From: Deltaproteobacteria bacterium
GTDB taxonomy: Bacteria; Desulfobacterota; Desulfobulbia; Desulfobulbales; Desulfocapsaceae
Reading direction: 5' to 3'
Length of the DNA: 6,282 bases
NCBI GenBank assembly: GCA_021779275.1
Contig: JAJYAX010000102.1
Coordinates: forward strand, 1 to 6,282
A program made the position numbers and the translations under genes. Positions 1-5,692 of the stretch are shown here, in pieces. The notes below the pieces were generated by a model that did not search any database, was not told the DNA's origin, and was given only the letters and a program-made list of their open reading frames with translations. Position 1 is the stretch's first letter, and each line of letters begins with the position of its first letter.

Positions 1-373
1 TGCTCCACTGCTCCTTATCTATCATATCGATGAGCTTATAGAGCTTGGCCGGGTCCTGGATCTTATTCTGGCTTTTGGTGAAAATCTGCCCCAATACGCC
101 CTGGGACTTTGACAGTTCCCGCAACAGGGTTGAGTAGTGGACCTCCAGCTCAGCGCCGCTTTTCTCGGTGAGACTTTCCCAGTTATAGGCCACAGGGATG
201 GACAGTTTTCGGTTGTACGGCGGTCTGCAGAACTCGTCCGCCATTTTCAGGAACAGAAGAAAGGTCAGCTGTTCCAGATAGTCCCCATAGCCGACACCGT
301 CATCGCGCAGGGTATTGCAAAAGCTCCAGACCTTGCCGATGATGCCGGATGTAGTGTTCGTTTCGTTGGTCAT
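1..373 (-). CDS. hsdM: Type I restriction-modification methyltransferase subunit HsdM, N-terminal part (runs off left edge)
   Basis: HsdM is the modification subunit of type I restriction-modification enzymes. Two copies join one HsdS and transfer a methyl group from S-adenosylmethionine to adenine N6 in the target. Only the first 124 codons are in the window. They read without interruption from ATG at 373-371 and match the helical HsdM N-terminal domain, with NTLRDDGVGYGDYLEQLTFL at residues 20-39, LFLKMADE at 40-47 and NKIQDPAKL at 103-111. The SAM-binding motif and the catalytic (N/D)PPF motif would lie beyond the edge. The start lies one base after the hsdS stop (TAA-A-ATG), so translation is probably coupled. 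Only a weak purine-rich AAGAAAGAA precedes it. In most type I operons hsdM precedes hsdS, whereas here it follows. No lesion is visible, but with hsdS interrupted upstream its specificity partner is probably defective. Family assignment is firm; integrity past residue 124 is unknown. Confidence 0.93.
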   Translation of the reverse strand, partial: MTNETNTTSGIIGKVWSFCNTLRDDGVGYGDYLEQLTFLLFLKMADEFCRPPYNRKLSIPVAYNWESLTEKSGAELEVHYSTLLRELSKSQGVLGQIFTKSQNKIQDPAKLYKLIDMIDKEQWS

Positions 374-374
374 T

Positions 375-1514
375 TTATTTCTTCTTTCTTGTGTTTCGTA
401 TCTTCTTTACAGATGGATTATGTTCTCGTTCCGCCCGTATCCGTTCCAAAAGAAGGCCGACGGGTTCATCATCCGGGTCTTGCGGTACGAGTTTGCCCTC
501 AAAGGCTTTTTTAAGGATGCTCTGGCGCAGGGCTTCGGCCTGTGCAAGGCTTTGACTGATGCTCTCTTCGAGTTTCTCGCAGACGGAAAGGCGGATTTCG
601 ATTTCGGTGACGATACGGTGTTGTTCGATTAGAGGGCAAACTAACACTTCTAAATTCTTTATAGGACCTAAAAATAAATTTGCCTGTGCAGTTGCTTTTT
701 TCCCTTTTTCTATTTGAGATTGCAACAGTGGAGAAAGAAGTAAATATTGAAAATACTTTGAATCATGTATTTGATAATCAAGTTTCACCAAAGCTACACT
801 TCTGACAAGGGTAAACCTCAATTTTGGTGGAACTCTACAAATTCTACCTACTGATCCGGAACACGATATCAAAATATCATTTTCTTCAGGGTTGCACCGC
901 TTAATTATTCTCTGATATTCACTTTCGGGAATAAAATCAACATCCTTTAATGATATGAATCCGTTTTGGACATTTCTTGCAGAAAGCAAGTAAACACCTT
1001 CGCTGGTTCTTTTAGGAGTAATATGTTCCCCGTCTGTTATTTTTTCCGAAATCCCTCCAAGTTTCACCCACCTCCATCCCTCCGGCAACTCCCCCTCATT
1101 AACATTCTCATTGGTCAACTTCCCTTCAAACGCCCATTTCAAAACCGCCTGGCGATAGGTTTTAAGCTGCGCCTGCGCGGTCTTGAGACTTTCGATGCCT
1201 TTATCCAGACTGCTGAACAGCTCTTCTACTTTGGCGACAATGCGGTGTTGTTCGGGAAGGGGAGGAATAAATACGTAAACCTGTTGAACTGCATCGATAT
1301 TTAAATTTTTAACAGTTGAGCCTTTTGCTAAATTGGAGAATTGATGGTAAACCAACGGTGAACTTAAACAATGATACAAGTAGTCAATATTTATTGATTT
1401 ACTATTTGTTCTTATTACTAACCAGCCGTCATGAATACACCCGGTTGTTTTCATGATATATGGATGACCAAAGCTCATCGAATTTGATAAAATAAAGTCA
1501 CCCTCATAAACCAT
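375..1514 (-). CDS. hsdS: hsdS 3' fragment: rest of recognition domain 1, both conserved helices and recognition domain 2 (379 residues)
   Basis: This is the open part of hsdS after the premature stop, counted from the first in-frame ATG. It begins MVYEGDFILSNSMSFGHPYI, the second half of recognition domain 1. The conserved central region follows (residues 84-133: PPLPEQHRIV, then a long helix ending AFEGKL). Recognition domain 2 starts at LPEGWRWVKLG (143-153), and a second conserved region covers 294-341 (PLIEQHRIV to KKAFEGKL). The tail PVGLLLERIRAER is typical of the family. The two conserved regions are copies of one another and form the antiparallel coiled coil that spaces the two recognition domains. 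If translation restarted at ATG 1514, the product would keep an intact second half-site domain but only part of the first. No good ribosome binding site precedes this ATG (only AAG next to it), so efficient restart is doubtful. The stop is one base from the hsdM start. Confidence 0.85.
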   Translation of the reverse strand: MVYEGDFILSNSMSFGHPYIMKTTGCIHDGWLVIRTNSKSINIDYLYHCLSSPLVYHQFSNLAKGSTVKNLNIDAVQQVYVFIPPLPEQHRIVAKVEELFSSLDKGIESLKTAQAQLKTYRQAVLKWAFEGKLTNENVNEGELPEGWRWVKLGGISEKITDGEHITPKRTSEGVYLLSARNVQNGFISLKDVDFIPESEYQRIIKRCNPEENDILISCSGSVGRICRVPPKLRFTLVRSVALVKLDYQIHDSKYFQYLLLSPLLQSQIEKGKKATAQANLFLGPIKNLEVLVCPLIEQHRIVTEIEIRLSVCEKLEESISQSLAQAEALRQSILKKAFEGKLVPQDPDDEPVGLLLERIRAEREHNPSVKKIRNTRKKK

Positions 1515-1556
1515 TCTTGATTTGCTTAATCCAGTTGCTTTTATTTTTTCCTTAGT

Positions 1557-1733
1557 TTAACGGATGTACTTAGAAATCCCTTTGGTATCACCAATTTTTA
1601 TCCAGCTAATACCATCTTCAGAATTTGTAATATAATCTTTGATTGGCCGGGGTGATCCTCCTCTCTCTATCAAAAATAACTCTCCAAGTGTAATGTATTC
1701 CCACCCCTTTGGAATTTCGGCTATCTCACTCAT
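1557..1733 (-). CDS. hsdS: hsdS 5' fragment: start of target-recognition domain 1 (58 residues)
   Basis: This is the open part of hsdS before the premature stop. It contains the IPKGWEYITLGEL opening strand-helix, then GGSPRPI and WIKIGDT, both common in HsdS recognition domains. It ends at KYIR just before the TAA. The reading frame extends ten codons further up to an ATG at 1763, inside the 3' end of hsdR. I prefer the start at 1733 because HsdS homologues begin at about this point and because it lies one base after the hsdR stop. A GAGGAA lies about 13 bases upstream, rather far for a ribosome binding site, so coupling to hsdR termination is more likely. A 58-residue piece has no complete DNA-binding domain and is unlikely to work alone. 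Confidence 0.75.
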   Translation of the reverse strand: MSEIAEIPKGWEYITLGELFLIERGGSPRPIKDYITNSEDGISWIKIGDTKGISKYIR

Positions 1734-1734
1734 C

Positions 1735-3825
1735 CTATGCCGCCAATTCCTCATTAAGCTCATTAATAATCGAATTCATACCCTCTCCAAATAACTGCCA
1801 CATCTTACCCTTGCCGCCCTTGGCGTCAAAGGGTGTATACTCGAGATCATCGATATCCATATGCACAGAGGTGGCAATCTGTTCTTTCAGCATATAGAGC
1901 CAATCCATCTGCTCCCTGGTAAACTTCAGGGTTCCCGCCTGTTTTTTAAACAGCCACTGCTGAAAGTTTTTATCCACGGTTTTATCATAGGCCGTCAAGG
2001 CCGCATCGATCCCCGTCACCCGGCGGATAAGGGCAACCAGGGCCGCCATCTCGTTTTTCGGCCTGCCGATGACACTTTCCAGCTGCTCATAGGCCCGCCA
2101 GACGCTCAAGAGGGCAAGTGCCGGTTTTTCCAAAAGGATCCGCTCGGCCAGTTCCTTAATCATCGCAAAGGTCAGCTCGCGCCTGCGGTAGGGCTGGCCG
2201 TAAAAGATCTGCAGGGCAATGATCTCATCCTTATGGGCCTCAATCCATTCCGTAAAGGCGCCGACCATCCGGGCCGCCTTCTCCGTATTGTCCTTGTCCC
2301 ATCCGGCCTTCATGACTTCGTCGGGGTTGAGCATGTCGATTTTCTGCTCATGGGTCTTGCGGACATTTTCAATAAATTCGTTTAATTCGCCGTTAAAGAC
2401 CCGCGCCGCCTTGTTCTGCAGCTCATCCGCCAGTTCCCGGTATCTTTTTTCTCTCTCAACGGGCGCCGCGCCCGGCATCTCCTGCTCCGCCTGCTCGCGC
2501 AGTCCTTCAAGGGTGTCGGGGTTATAGGCGTCGAGAAGGCCTTTTACCACCTGCGAAATGCTTATGCCCTTGGTTTTTTCTGTGAATCCGGCGCGCTCCT
2601 TCTCCGTCAGCTGCTTATCGAGCCGGGTCAGACGATTGGCAAGAGAGGTGAAAAGATCCTCATCCCGCGCGCCCACGGTAATAGCGGCAAGGAGATCTTT
2701 CAGCGGGACGCCGGGCTTTCTCTCCAGTGGGCGACTGTCTGTTTTAAGACTTTTTACAACACCGATGGCATCCACAATCACAAAATGGTCCTTGGTGATC
2801 CTGGCCGACGGCGAAACCTTTTTCAGATCATCGAAATTGATGATCCGCGTCCCCCGCCCCTTCATCTGCTCAAAGTAGTTGCGGCTCTTGACATCCCGCA
2901 TGAAAAGAAGACACTCCAGCGGCTTGACATCGGTTCCGGTGGCAATCATATCCACCGTTACGGCAATGCGCGGGTGATAGTCATTGCGGAATTGCGCCAG
3001 CACCGATTTGGTATCTTCCTCCGATTTATAGGTCAACTTTTTGCAGAAACGATTCTCCTCATTAAACTCCTCCCGGACAATTTTGATGATATCGTCGGCG
3101 TGGCTGTCGGTCTTGGCGAAGATAAGCGTCTTGGGGACCTCGAAGAGCCCATCCTGATCAAAACGGTCCGGAAACATTTCGGGGAGGTGTTCTTTAAAGG
3201 TGCGGATGACGGTTCGTATCTGGTTGGGATTGACGATATCCTTGTCCAGCTGCCGGGAGGAATAGGCCTCGTCTTCGTCCTGGAGTGCAAATCTTTTTTT
3301 GCGGGTCAGCCTTTCCCGGTGTTCGACATACTCGCCCTTCCAGAGCGTGGCCCCCTTGGTGGTGATTTTGGTTTCTATCAGGTAAACCGTATATCCGACA
3401 TTTACCCCGTCGGCCACCGCCATCTCATGGGAATATTCGGAGACGATATTCTGCTGAAAATAGGAAAAGGTCCTCTTGTCCGGGGTGGCGGTGAGGCCCA
3501 CCTGGAAGGCGTCAAAATAATCGAGCACCTGCATCCACAGATTGTAGATGCTGCGATGACATTCGTCGATGACGATGCAATCAAAGTATTCAATCGGCAG
3601 CTTTTCACTGTATTCGACCGGCGGCACCTCCTTGGGCTGCCAACGCTCGTTGGGATTTTGTTCTTCGGCGCTCTCTTCCAGGTCCTGGCCCTTCAAGACT
3701 GCATACAATCGCTGAATGGTGCTGATATAGACATGATTGTCATCGGGGATGTATCTCGATTCGAGGCGATGGACGCCATACAGCTCGGTGAATTTACGGT
3801 TGTCATCATTCGGCAGGTAGGACAT
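1735..3825 (-). CDS. hsdR: hsdR 3' fragment: helicase motifs II-VI and EcoEI-type C-terminal region (696 residues)
   Basis: This is the open 3' part of hsdR, counted from its first ATG; HsdR-like sequence in this frame begins about 29 codons earlier, right at the deletion. Superfamily 2 helicase motifs are clear: YISTIQR (33-39), the DEAD-box variant IDECH (86-90), GLTATP (110-115), TLIFAKT (233-239) as motif IV, VTVDMIATGTDV (289-300) as motif V and QMKGRGTR (320-327) as motif VI. Residues from about 345 to the end form the long alpha-helical C-terminal region that contacts the methyltransferase in this family, ending in GMNSIINELNEELAA. An AGGA lies four bases before ATG 3825, so a stray restart is conceivable. 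The product would lack both the nuclease domain and Walker A and should be inactive. The stop TAG is followed after one base by the hsdS ATG. Confidence 0.87.
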   Translation of the reverse strand: MSYLPNDDNRKFTELYGVHRLESRYIPDDNHVYISTIQRLYAVLKGQDLEESAEEQNPNERWQPKEVPPVEYSEKLPIEYFDCIVIDECHRSIYNLWMQVLDYFDAFQVGLTATPDKRTFSYFQQNIVSEYSHEMAVADGVNVGYTVYLIETKITTKGATLWKGEYVEHRERLTRKKRFALQDEDEAYSSRQLDKDIVNPNQIRTVIRTFKEHLPEMFPDRFDQDGLFEVPKTLIFAKTDSHADDIIKIVREEFNEENRFCKKLTYKSEEDTKSVLAQFRNDYHPRIAVTVDMIATGTDVKPLECLLFMRDVKSRNYFEQMKGRGTRIINFDDLKKVSPSARITKDHFVIVDAIGVVKSLKTDSRPLERKPGVPLKDLLAAITVGARDEDLFTSLANRLTRLDKQLTEKERAGFTEKTKGISISQVVKGLLDAYNPDTLEGLREQAEQEMPGAAPVEREKRYRELADELQNKAARVFNGELNEFIENVRKTHEQKIDMLNPDEVMKAGWDKDNTEKAARMVGAFTEWIEAHKDEIIALQIFYGQPYRRRELTFAMIKELAERILLEKPALALLSVWRAYEQLESVIGRPKNEMAALVALIRRVTGIDAALTAYDKTVDKNFQQWLFKKQAGTLKFTREQMDWLYMLKEQIATSVHMDIDDLEYTPFDAKGGKGKMWQLFGEGMNSIINELNEELAA

Positions 3826-3899
3826 GAATTCCTGCTCGGCCTGTTCCCCGAGGTTCTTGGTATCGACCAGAAAGAGTATCCGCTTGGCATTGGTGTATT

Positions 3900-4505
3900 T
3901 TAAGAGCCGGTGACAAAGGTGATGGCAGTGAAGGTCTTTCCCGAGCCGGTGGCCATCTGGATCAGGGCGCGGGGTCTATTCTCCTTGAAGGACTGTTCGA
4001 GGCAGGTGATTGCCCTGGTCTGGCAGTCTCGCAGCCCGGCAGCGGGCAACTCAGGAAGATCGTGCAGTGAAGCGCGCAGGGATTTCGGCCTTTTCAGCCA
4101 ATCGCGGAGAGTTTCCGGGCGATGAAAGGAAAAGACGGTTCTCGCCCGGGGTTTCGGGTCCCGGAAATCAGTGATCCTGGTGACGGCGCCGGTGCTGACA
4201 TACGCAAAGGGGAGTTTTTCATTCTTCAGGTATTTCAGTTTGGCCGCAGCATATCCTTCAGCCTGATCCTCATGGGACGACAGAATATGGCCTTCCTCTT
4301 GGCGTTTTGCCTCGATGACACCAATTGGTTTGCCTTCGACAAAAAGGACATAATCGGCAGGACCAGCATCAGTCAGGTATTCCCGCACGGCGATACCCGT
4401 ACCCGCCTGAAGATTGATCTTGTTATTGTCCTGCACCATCCATCCGGACGCCTGCAGTTGCCTGTCGATGGTGTCGCGCGCCTTTTGTTCAGGTGTCTGG
4501 TTCAT
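3900..4505 (-). CDS. hsdR: hsdR 5' fragment: nuclease domain plus Walker A motif (201 residues)
   Basis: This is the open 5' part of hsdR. The N-terminal nuclease core shows Asp51 (in GPADYVLF) and Glu65-x-Lys67 (in IGVIEAKRQ), the PD-(D/E)xK arrangement of HsdR nucleases. A Q-tip-like LRDCQTRAI precedes the ATP site (158-166), and ATGSGKT at 185-191 is helicase motif I. The last three residues (TGS) are out-of-frame sequence produced by the deletion. The product would hold the nuclease active site and the phosphate-binding loop, but without the DEAD box, motif VI or the second RecA domain it cannot couple ATP hydrolysis to translocation. It may be unstable. The start is well supported by the conserved QKARDTIDRQL opening and a Shine-Dalgarno-like AAGGAT. 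Confidence 0.85.
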   Translation of the reverse strand: MNQTPEQKARDTIDRQLQASGWMVQDNNKINLQAGTGIAVREYLTDAGPADYVLFVEGKPIGVIEAKRQEEGHILSSHEDQAEGYAAAKLKYLKNEKLPFAYVSTGAVTRITDFRDPKPRARTVFSFHRPETLRDWLKRPKSLRASLHDLPELPAAGLRDCQTRAITCLEQSFKENRPRALIQMATGSGKTFTAITFVTGS

Positions 4506-4626
4506 CTCTGGTATCCTTGATATTCAGGTTGCTGCTGTTGTTTTTCAGACTCACTGCAAGGATTGATGTTCACGCAAGGGGGGAAGGGAAGGCGATCAGA
4601 TATCCCTTTTCTCAGGAGGCACTAAA

Positions 4627-4660
4627 AAAACGGCCGGTTCTTCCACGCAAAGGCCATTTT
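4627..4660 (-). terminator. Candidate intrinsic terminator upstream of hsdR
   Basis: Read on the minus strand, AAAATGGCC and GGCCGTTTT can pair over nine positions (four A-T, one T-G wobble, four G-C/C-G) around a 16-base loop, and the T run extends to seven. This resembles a rho-independent terminator ending transcripts that come from rlpA. The loop is large and the GC-rich part of the stem is only four pairs, so it may be weak or fortuitous. Because the arms carry A and T runs on opposite sides, it could also act on plus-strand transcripts. Confidence 0.3.
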
Positions 4661-4794
4661 AGATCCAATCGTGGCAGGCTACTCTTTCATGCCGGAATTT
4701 GCAATATTTTTGAGCCTGTAAGTCTGGATGTGCGCTTGAAGGGCGCTGCCTCGATGGGTGAATTGATGATCGGCGGGGCCGGGGAGACATCTCT

Positions 4795-4823
4795 TTTATA
4801 TGCAGCTTAAAATCAGCTGTCTT
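4795..4823 (-). promoter_or_regulatory. Weak sigma-70-like promoter candidate upstream of the hsd operon
   Basis: On the minus strand AAGACA (4823-4818) and TATAAA (4800-4795) are separated by 17 bases. The -10 matches five of six consensus positions and the -35 four of six. It lies nearly 300 bases before hsdR, and the inverted repeat at 4627-4660 stands between them, so its link to hsd transcription is uncertain. Confidence 0.2.
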
Positions 4824-4876
4824 TTGTCGTGACTCAGGGGGTTACTGTACTGGGGTTGGTAAAAATCGGGGAGACA

Positions 4877-4896
4877 CCTCCGACGCTTGACGGAGG
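4877..4896. repeat. Short inverted repeat downstream of rlpA
   Basis: CCTCCG and CGGAGG form a perfect six-base inverted repeat with an eight-base loop. Three more pairs (ACA with TGT) can form if one C bulges. It lies about 90 bases past the rlpA stop. On the minus strand a five-T stretch follows only about ten bases later, so it is a poor terminator; a transcript-end stabilising hairpin is equally possible. Confidence 0.3.
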
Positions 4897-4986
4897 CTGT
4901 GGCGACGGAAATCTGTTATGGGACAGGTTTACAGCAAGAGCGGGAAACGAGAGCGTGGAGCAATTGAAACTGTAAAAAATAATCCG

Positions 4987-5469
4987 TCAGCCTTTTTCCC
5001 CAAAGATAGATGACGCTCCGCCGATAATCTCCACTTTAACCGGCGCGCTTCCGGTCTTCTTCATTCCGATTTTGGCAGCGGCCGCGCCCGACAGATCGAT
5101 CACCCGGCCGGCAGTGTGAGGTCCGCGATCATTGATGGTGACTTCGACCGATTTTCTGTTGTGAATATTGGTGATGAGTACTTTCGTGCCAAGGGGAAGT
5201 GAGCGGTGCGCGGCTGTCAGATCCGTCTGACAAAACCTTTGACCGCTGGCAGTTTTTCTTCCGCTCAGTTTATTGGAATACACGGTGGCCAGTCCGTTCA
5301 TTGATTTATGGGACTTGCCAGGGGGCAAAGCGAGCGATGTCGGTTTTGTGGAGTCGAACGATAGCTCTTGTATCGTAATCGTGGTGGCTGCGTTGAGTGA
5401 TTGCCCGGCGGAAAGATCAATCATCGCCAGTCCGATCATTACCATGAAAGCGGCTTTGGTGGTTTGCAT
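4987..5469 (-). CDS. rlpA: RlpA-like secreted septal ring lytic transglycosylase / double-psi beta-barrel protein
   Basis: RlpA proteins are double-psi beta-barrel enzymes of the periplasm; characterised members cleave peptidoglycan strands stripped of stem peptides, often at the division septum. The protein has 160 residues. A hydrophobic N-terminus (about residues 5-28, with a possible signal peptidase site near LNA-A) suggests export, but there is no Cys for lipid attachment, unlike the classic lipoprotein RlpA. The barrel covers about 59-149: GLATVYS (59-65, usual form GxASWYG), KTASGQ (72-77), TAAHRSLPLGTKV (86-97), INDRGP (112-117) and GRVIDLS (121-127). His88 and Asp114 align with the catalytic pair known from Pseudomonas RlpA. 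No C-terminal SPOR domain is present, so septal targeting cannot be assumed. The start at 5469 is backed by AGAGGA seven bases upstream. It lies about 220 bases after the efflux gene on the same strand, with its own possible promoter, so it is probably a separate unit. Confidence 0.9.
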   Translation of the reverse strand: MQTTKAAFMVMIGLAMIDLSAGQSLNAATTITIQELSFDSTKPTSLALPPGKSHKSMNGLATVYSNKLSGRKTASGQRFCQTDLTAAHRSLPLGTKVLITNIHNRKSVEVTINDRGPHTAGRVIDLSGAAAAKIGMKKTGSAPVKVEIIGGASSIFGEKG

Positions 5470-5522
5470 AGTGTCATCCTCTCAAGTTGAAGTCGTGAAG
5501 GCTTTTTCTTTCAAGTTTATTA

Positions 5523-5550
5523 AAAATAACAGAATTACAAAGCATTGCAA
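5523..5550 (-). promoter_or_regulatory. Candidate sigma-70 promoter for rlpA
   Basis: On the minus strand TTGCAA (5550-5545) and TATTTT (5528-5523) are spaced by 16 bases in an AT-rich stretch about 55 bases before the rlpA ATG. Each hexamer matches four of six consensus positions. A second -10-like TATAAA (5619-5614) further up lacks a good -35. Location and local AT-richness are the main support. Confidence 0.3.
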
Positions 5551-5692
5551 GGAAAACCTATCTGACCTCCCCTGCGCACCATGTGAAGACACCGGAAATT
5601 CAGAATAATTTTTTTTATACGTGCACAGAGGGCGGTGAGAAAATCCTGGTTGAGCTGAACGGCCAAATGATATGGGCATCTGCTCTACAGGA

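Larger units (their letters stand above)
375..1733 (-). pseudogene. hsdS: hsdS, type I specificity subunit, interrupted by an in-frame TAA at codon 59
   Basis: HsdS recognises the two-part DNA target for both methylation and cleavage. Taken as one gene, the locus spans 453 codons including the final stop, close to the usual length of a two-domain HsdS. It starts at ATG 1733-1731, one base after the hsdR TAG stop, giving MSEIAEIPKGWEY, a standard HsdS opening. Codon 59 is TAA (1559-1557). The same frame then continues with TKEKIKATGLSKSR and an uninterrupted remainder, so the lesion is a substitution rather than an indel; one base change from a sense codon such as AAA (Lys) would produce it. 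Domain order is recognition domain 1 (residues about 1-155), conserved central helix (about 157-206), recognition domain 2 (about 216-365) and C-terminal conserved helix (about 367-440). There is no homopolymer or short tandem repeat at the stop, so phase variation is unlikely. A sequencing error remains possible. Confidence 0.88.
1735..4505 (-). pseudogene. hsdR: hsdR, type I restriction endonuclease subunit (EcoEI-like), broken by a one-base deletion
   Basis: HsdR is the motor and nuclease of type I restriction enzymes: it translocates DNA using ATP and cuts unmethylated DNA far from the target. Restoring one base gives about 923 residues with the order PD-(D/E)xK nuclease, two RecA-like helicase domains and a long C-terminal region resembling the EcoEI family. 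The lesion lies at 3911/3912. In the upstream frame, ITFV is followed by three wrong residues and TAA. Stepping back one base restores RLLKYTNAKRILFLVDTKN, which contains the expected helicase motif Ia. The missing base falls in the codon after Val198, where TAC or CAC would restore the usual V-(Y/H)-RLL. The cut falls directly after the Walker A motif, so neither fragment can form an active ATPase. The gene heads the operon. Start ATG 4505 is supported by AAGGAT seven bases upstream. A sequencing or assembly error cannot be excluded. Confidence 0.9.
4506..4986. other. Intergenic region of about 480 bases between rlpA and hsdR
   Basis: I see no convincing gene here. A plus-strand frame stays open from a GTG at 4493 to 4810 (105 codons), but it has no ribosome binding site, overlaps the hsdR start head-on and shows no known domain. 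The minus-strand frame aligned codon for codon with it contains three TGA stops. The region holds two inverted repeats (4627-4660 and 4877-4896), and a distant promoter-like pair (4795-4823). The last bases before hsdR hold its ribosome binding site, AAGGAT. No tRNA or insertion-sequence ends were recognised. The hsd promoter must lie here unless transcription continues from rlpA. Confidence 0.6.

Noticed and set aside
137..632. Two overlapping plus-strand frames at the left end
   Set aside because: They are antisense to hsdM and to the 3' end of hsdS, both of which match their families strongly.
1540..1570. Phase-variable switching or stop-codon recoding of hsdS
   Set aside because: There is no homopolymer or tandem repeat at the stop, the frame does not change across it, and TAA is not a selenocysteine or pyrrolysine codon.
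1861..2385. Plus-strand open frame of 174 codons, and a neighbouring one at 2219-2527
   Set aside because: Both are antisense to the C-terminal region of hsdR and have no recognisable domain or ribosome binding site.
2785..3903. Long plus-strand open frame of 372 codons
   Set aside because: It lies fully antisense to hsdR, whose protein carries clear helicase motifs, while the plus frame has no known domain. It is a shadow of a GC-rich coding region.
3900..3925. Programmed -1 frameshifting in hsdR
   Set aside because: There is no X-XXY-YYZ slippery heptamer between the Walker A codons and the TAA, and no frameshifting is known in this position in HsdR.
4493..4810. Plus-strand 105-codon frame between rlpA and hsdR
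   Set aside because: It has a GTG start with no Shine-Dalgarno sequence, overlaps the start of hsdR head-on, and its basic, mixed composition matches no family I know. Kept only as a note on the intergenic region.
4840..4960. A possible structured RNA or tRNA in the GC-rich stretch after rlpA
   Set aside because: Only one short hairpin can be drawn; no cloverleaf, T-loop sequence or known riboswitch core is present.
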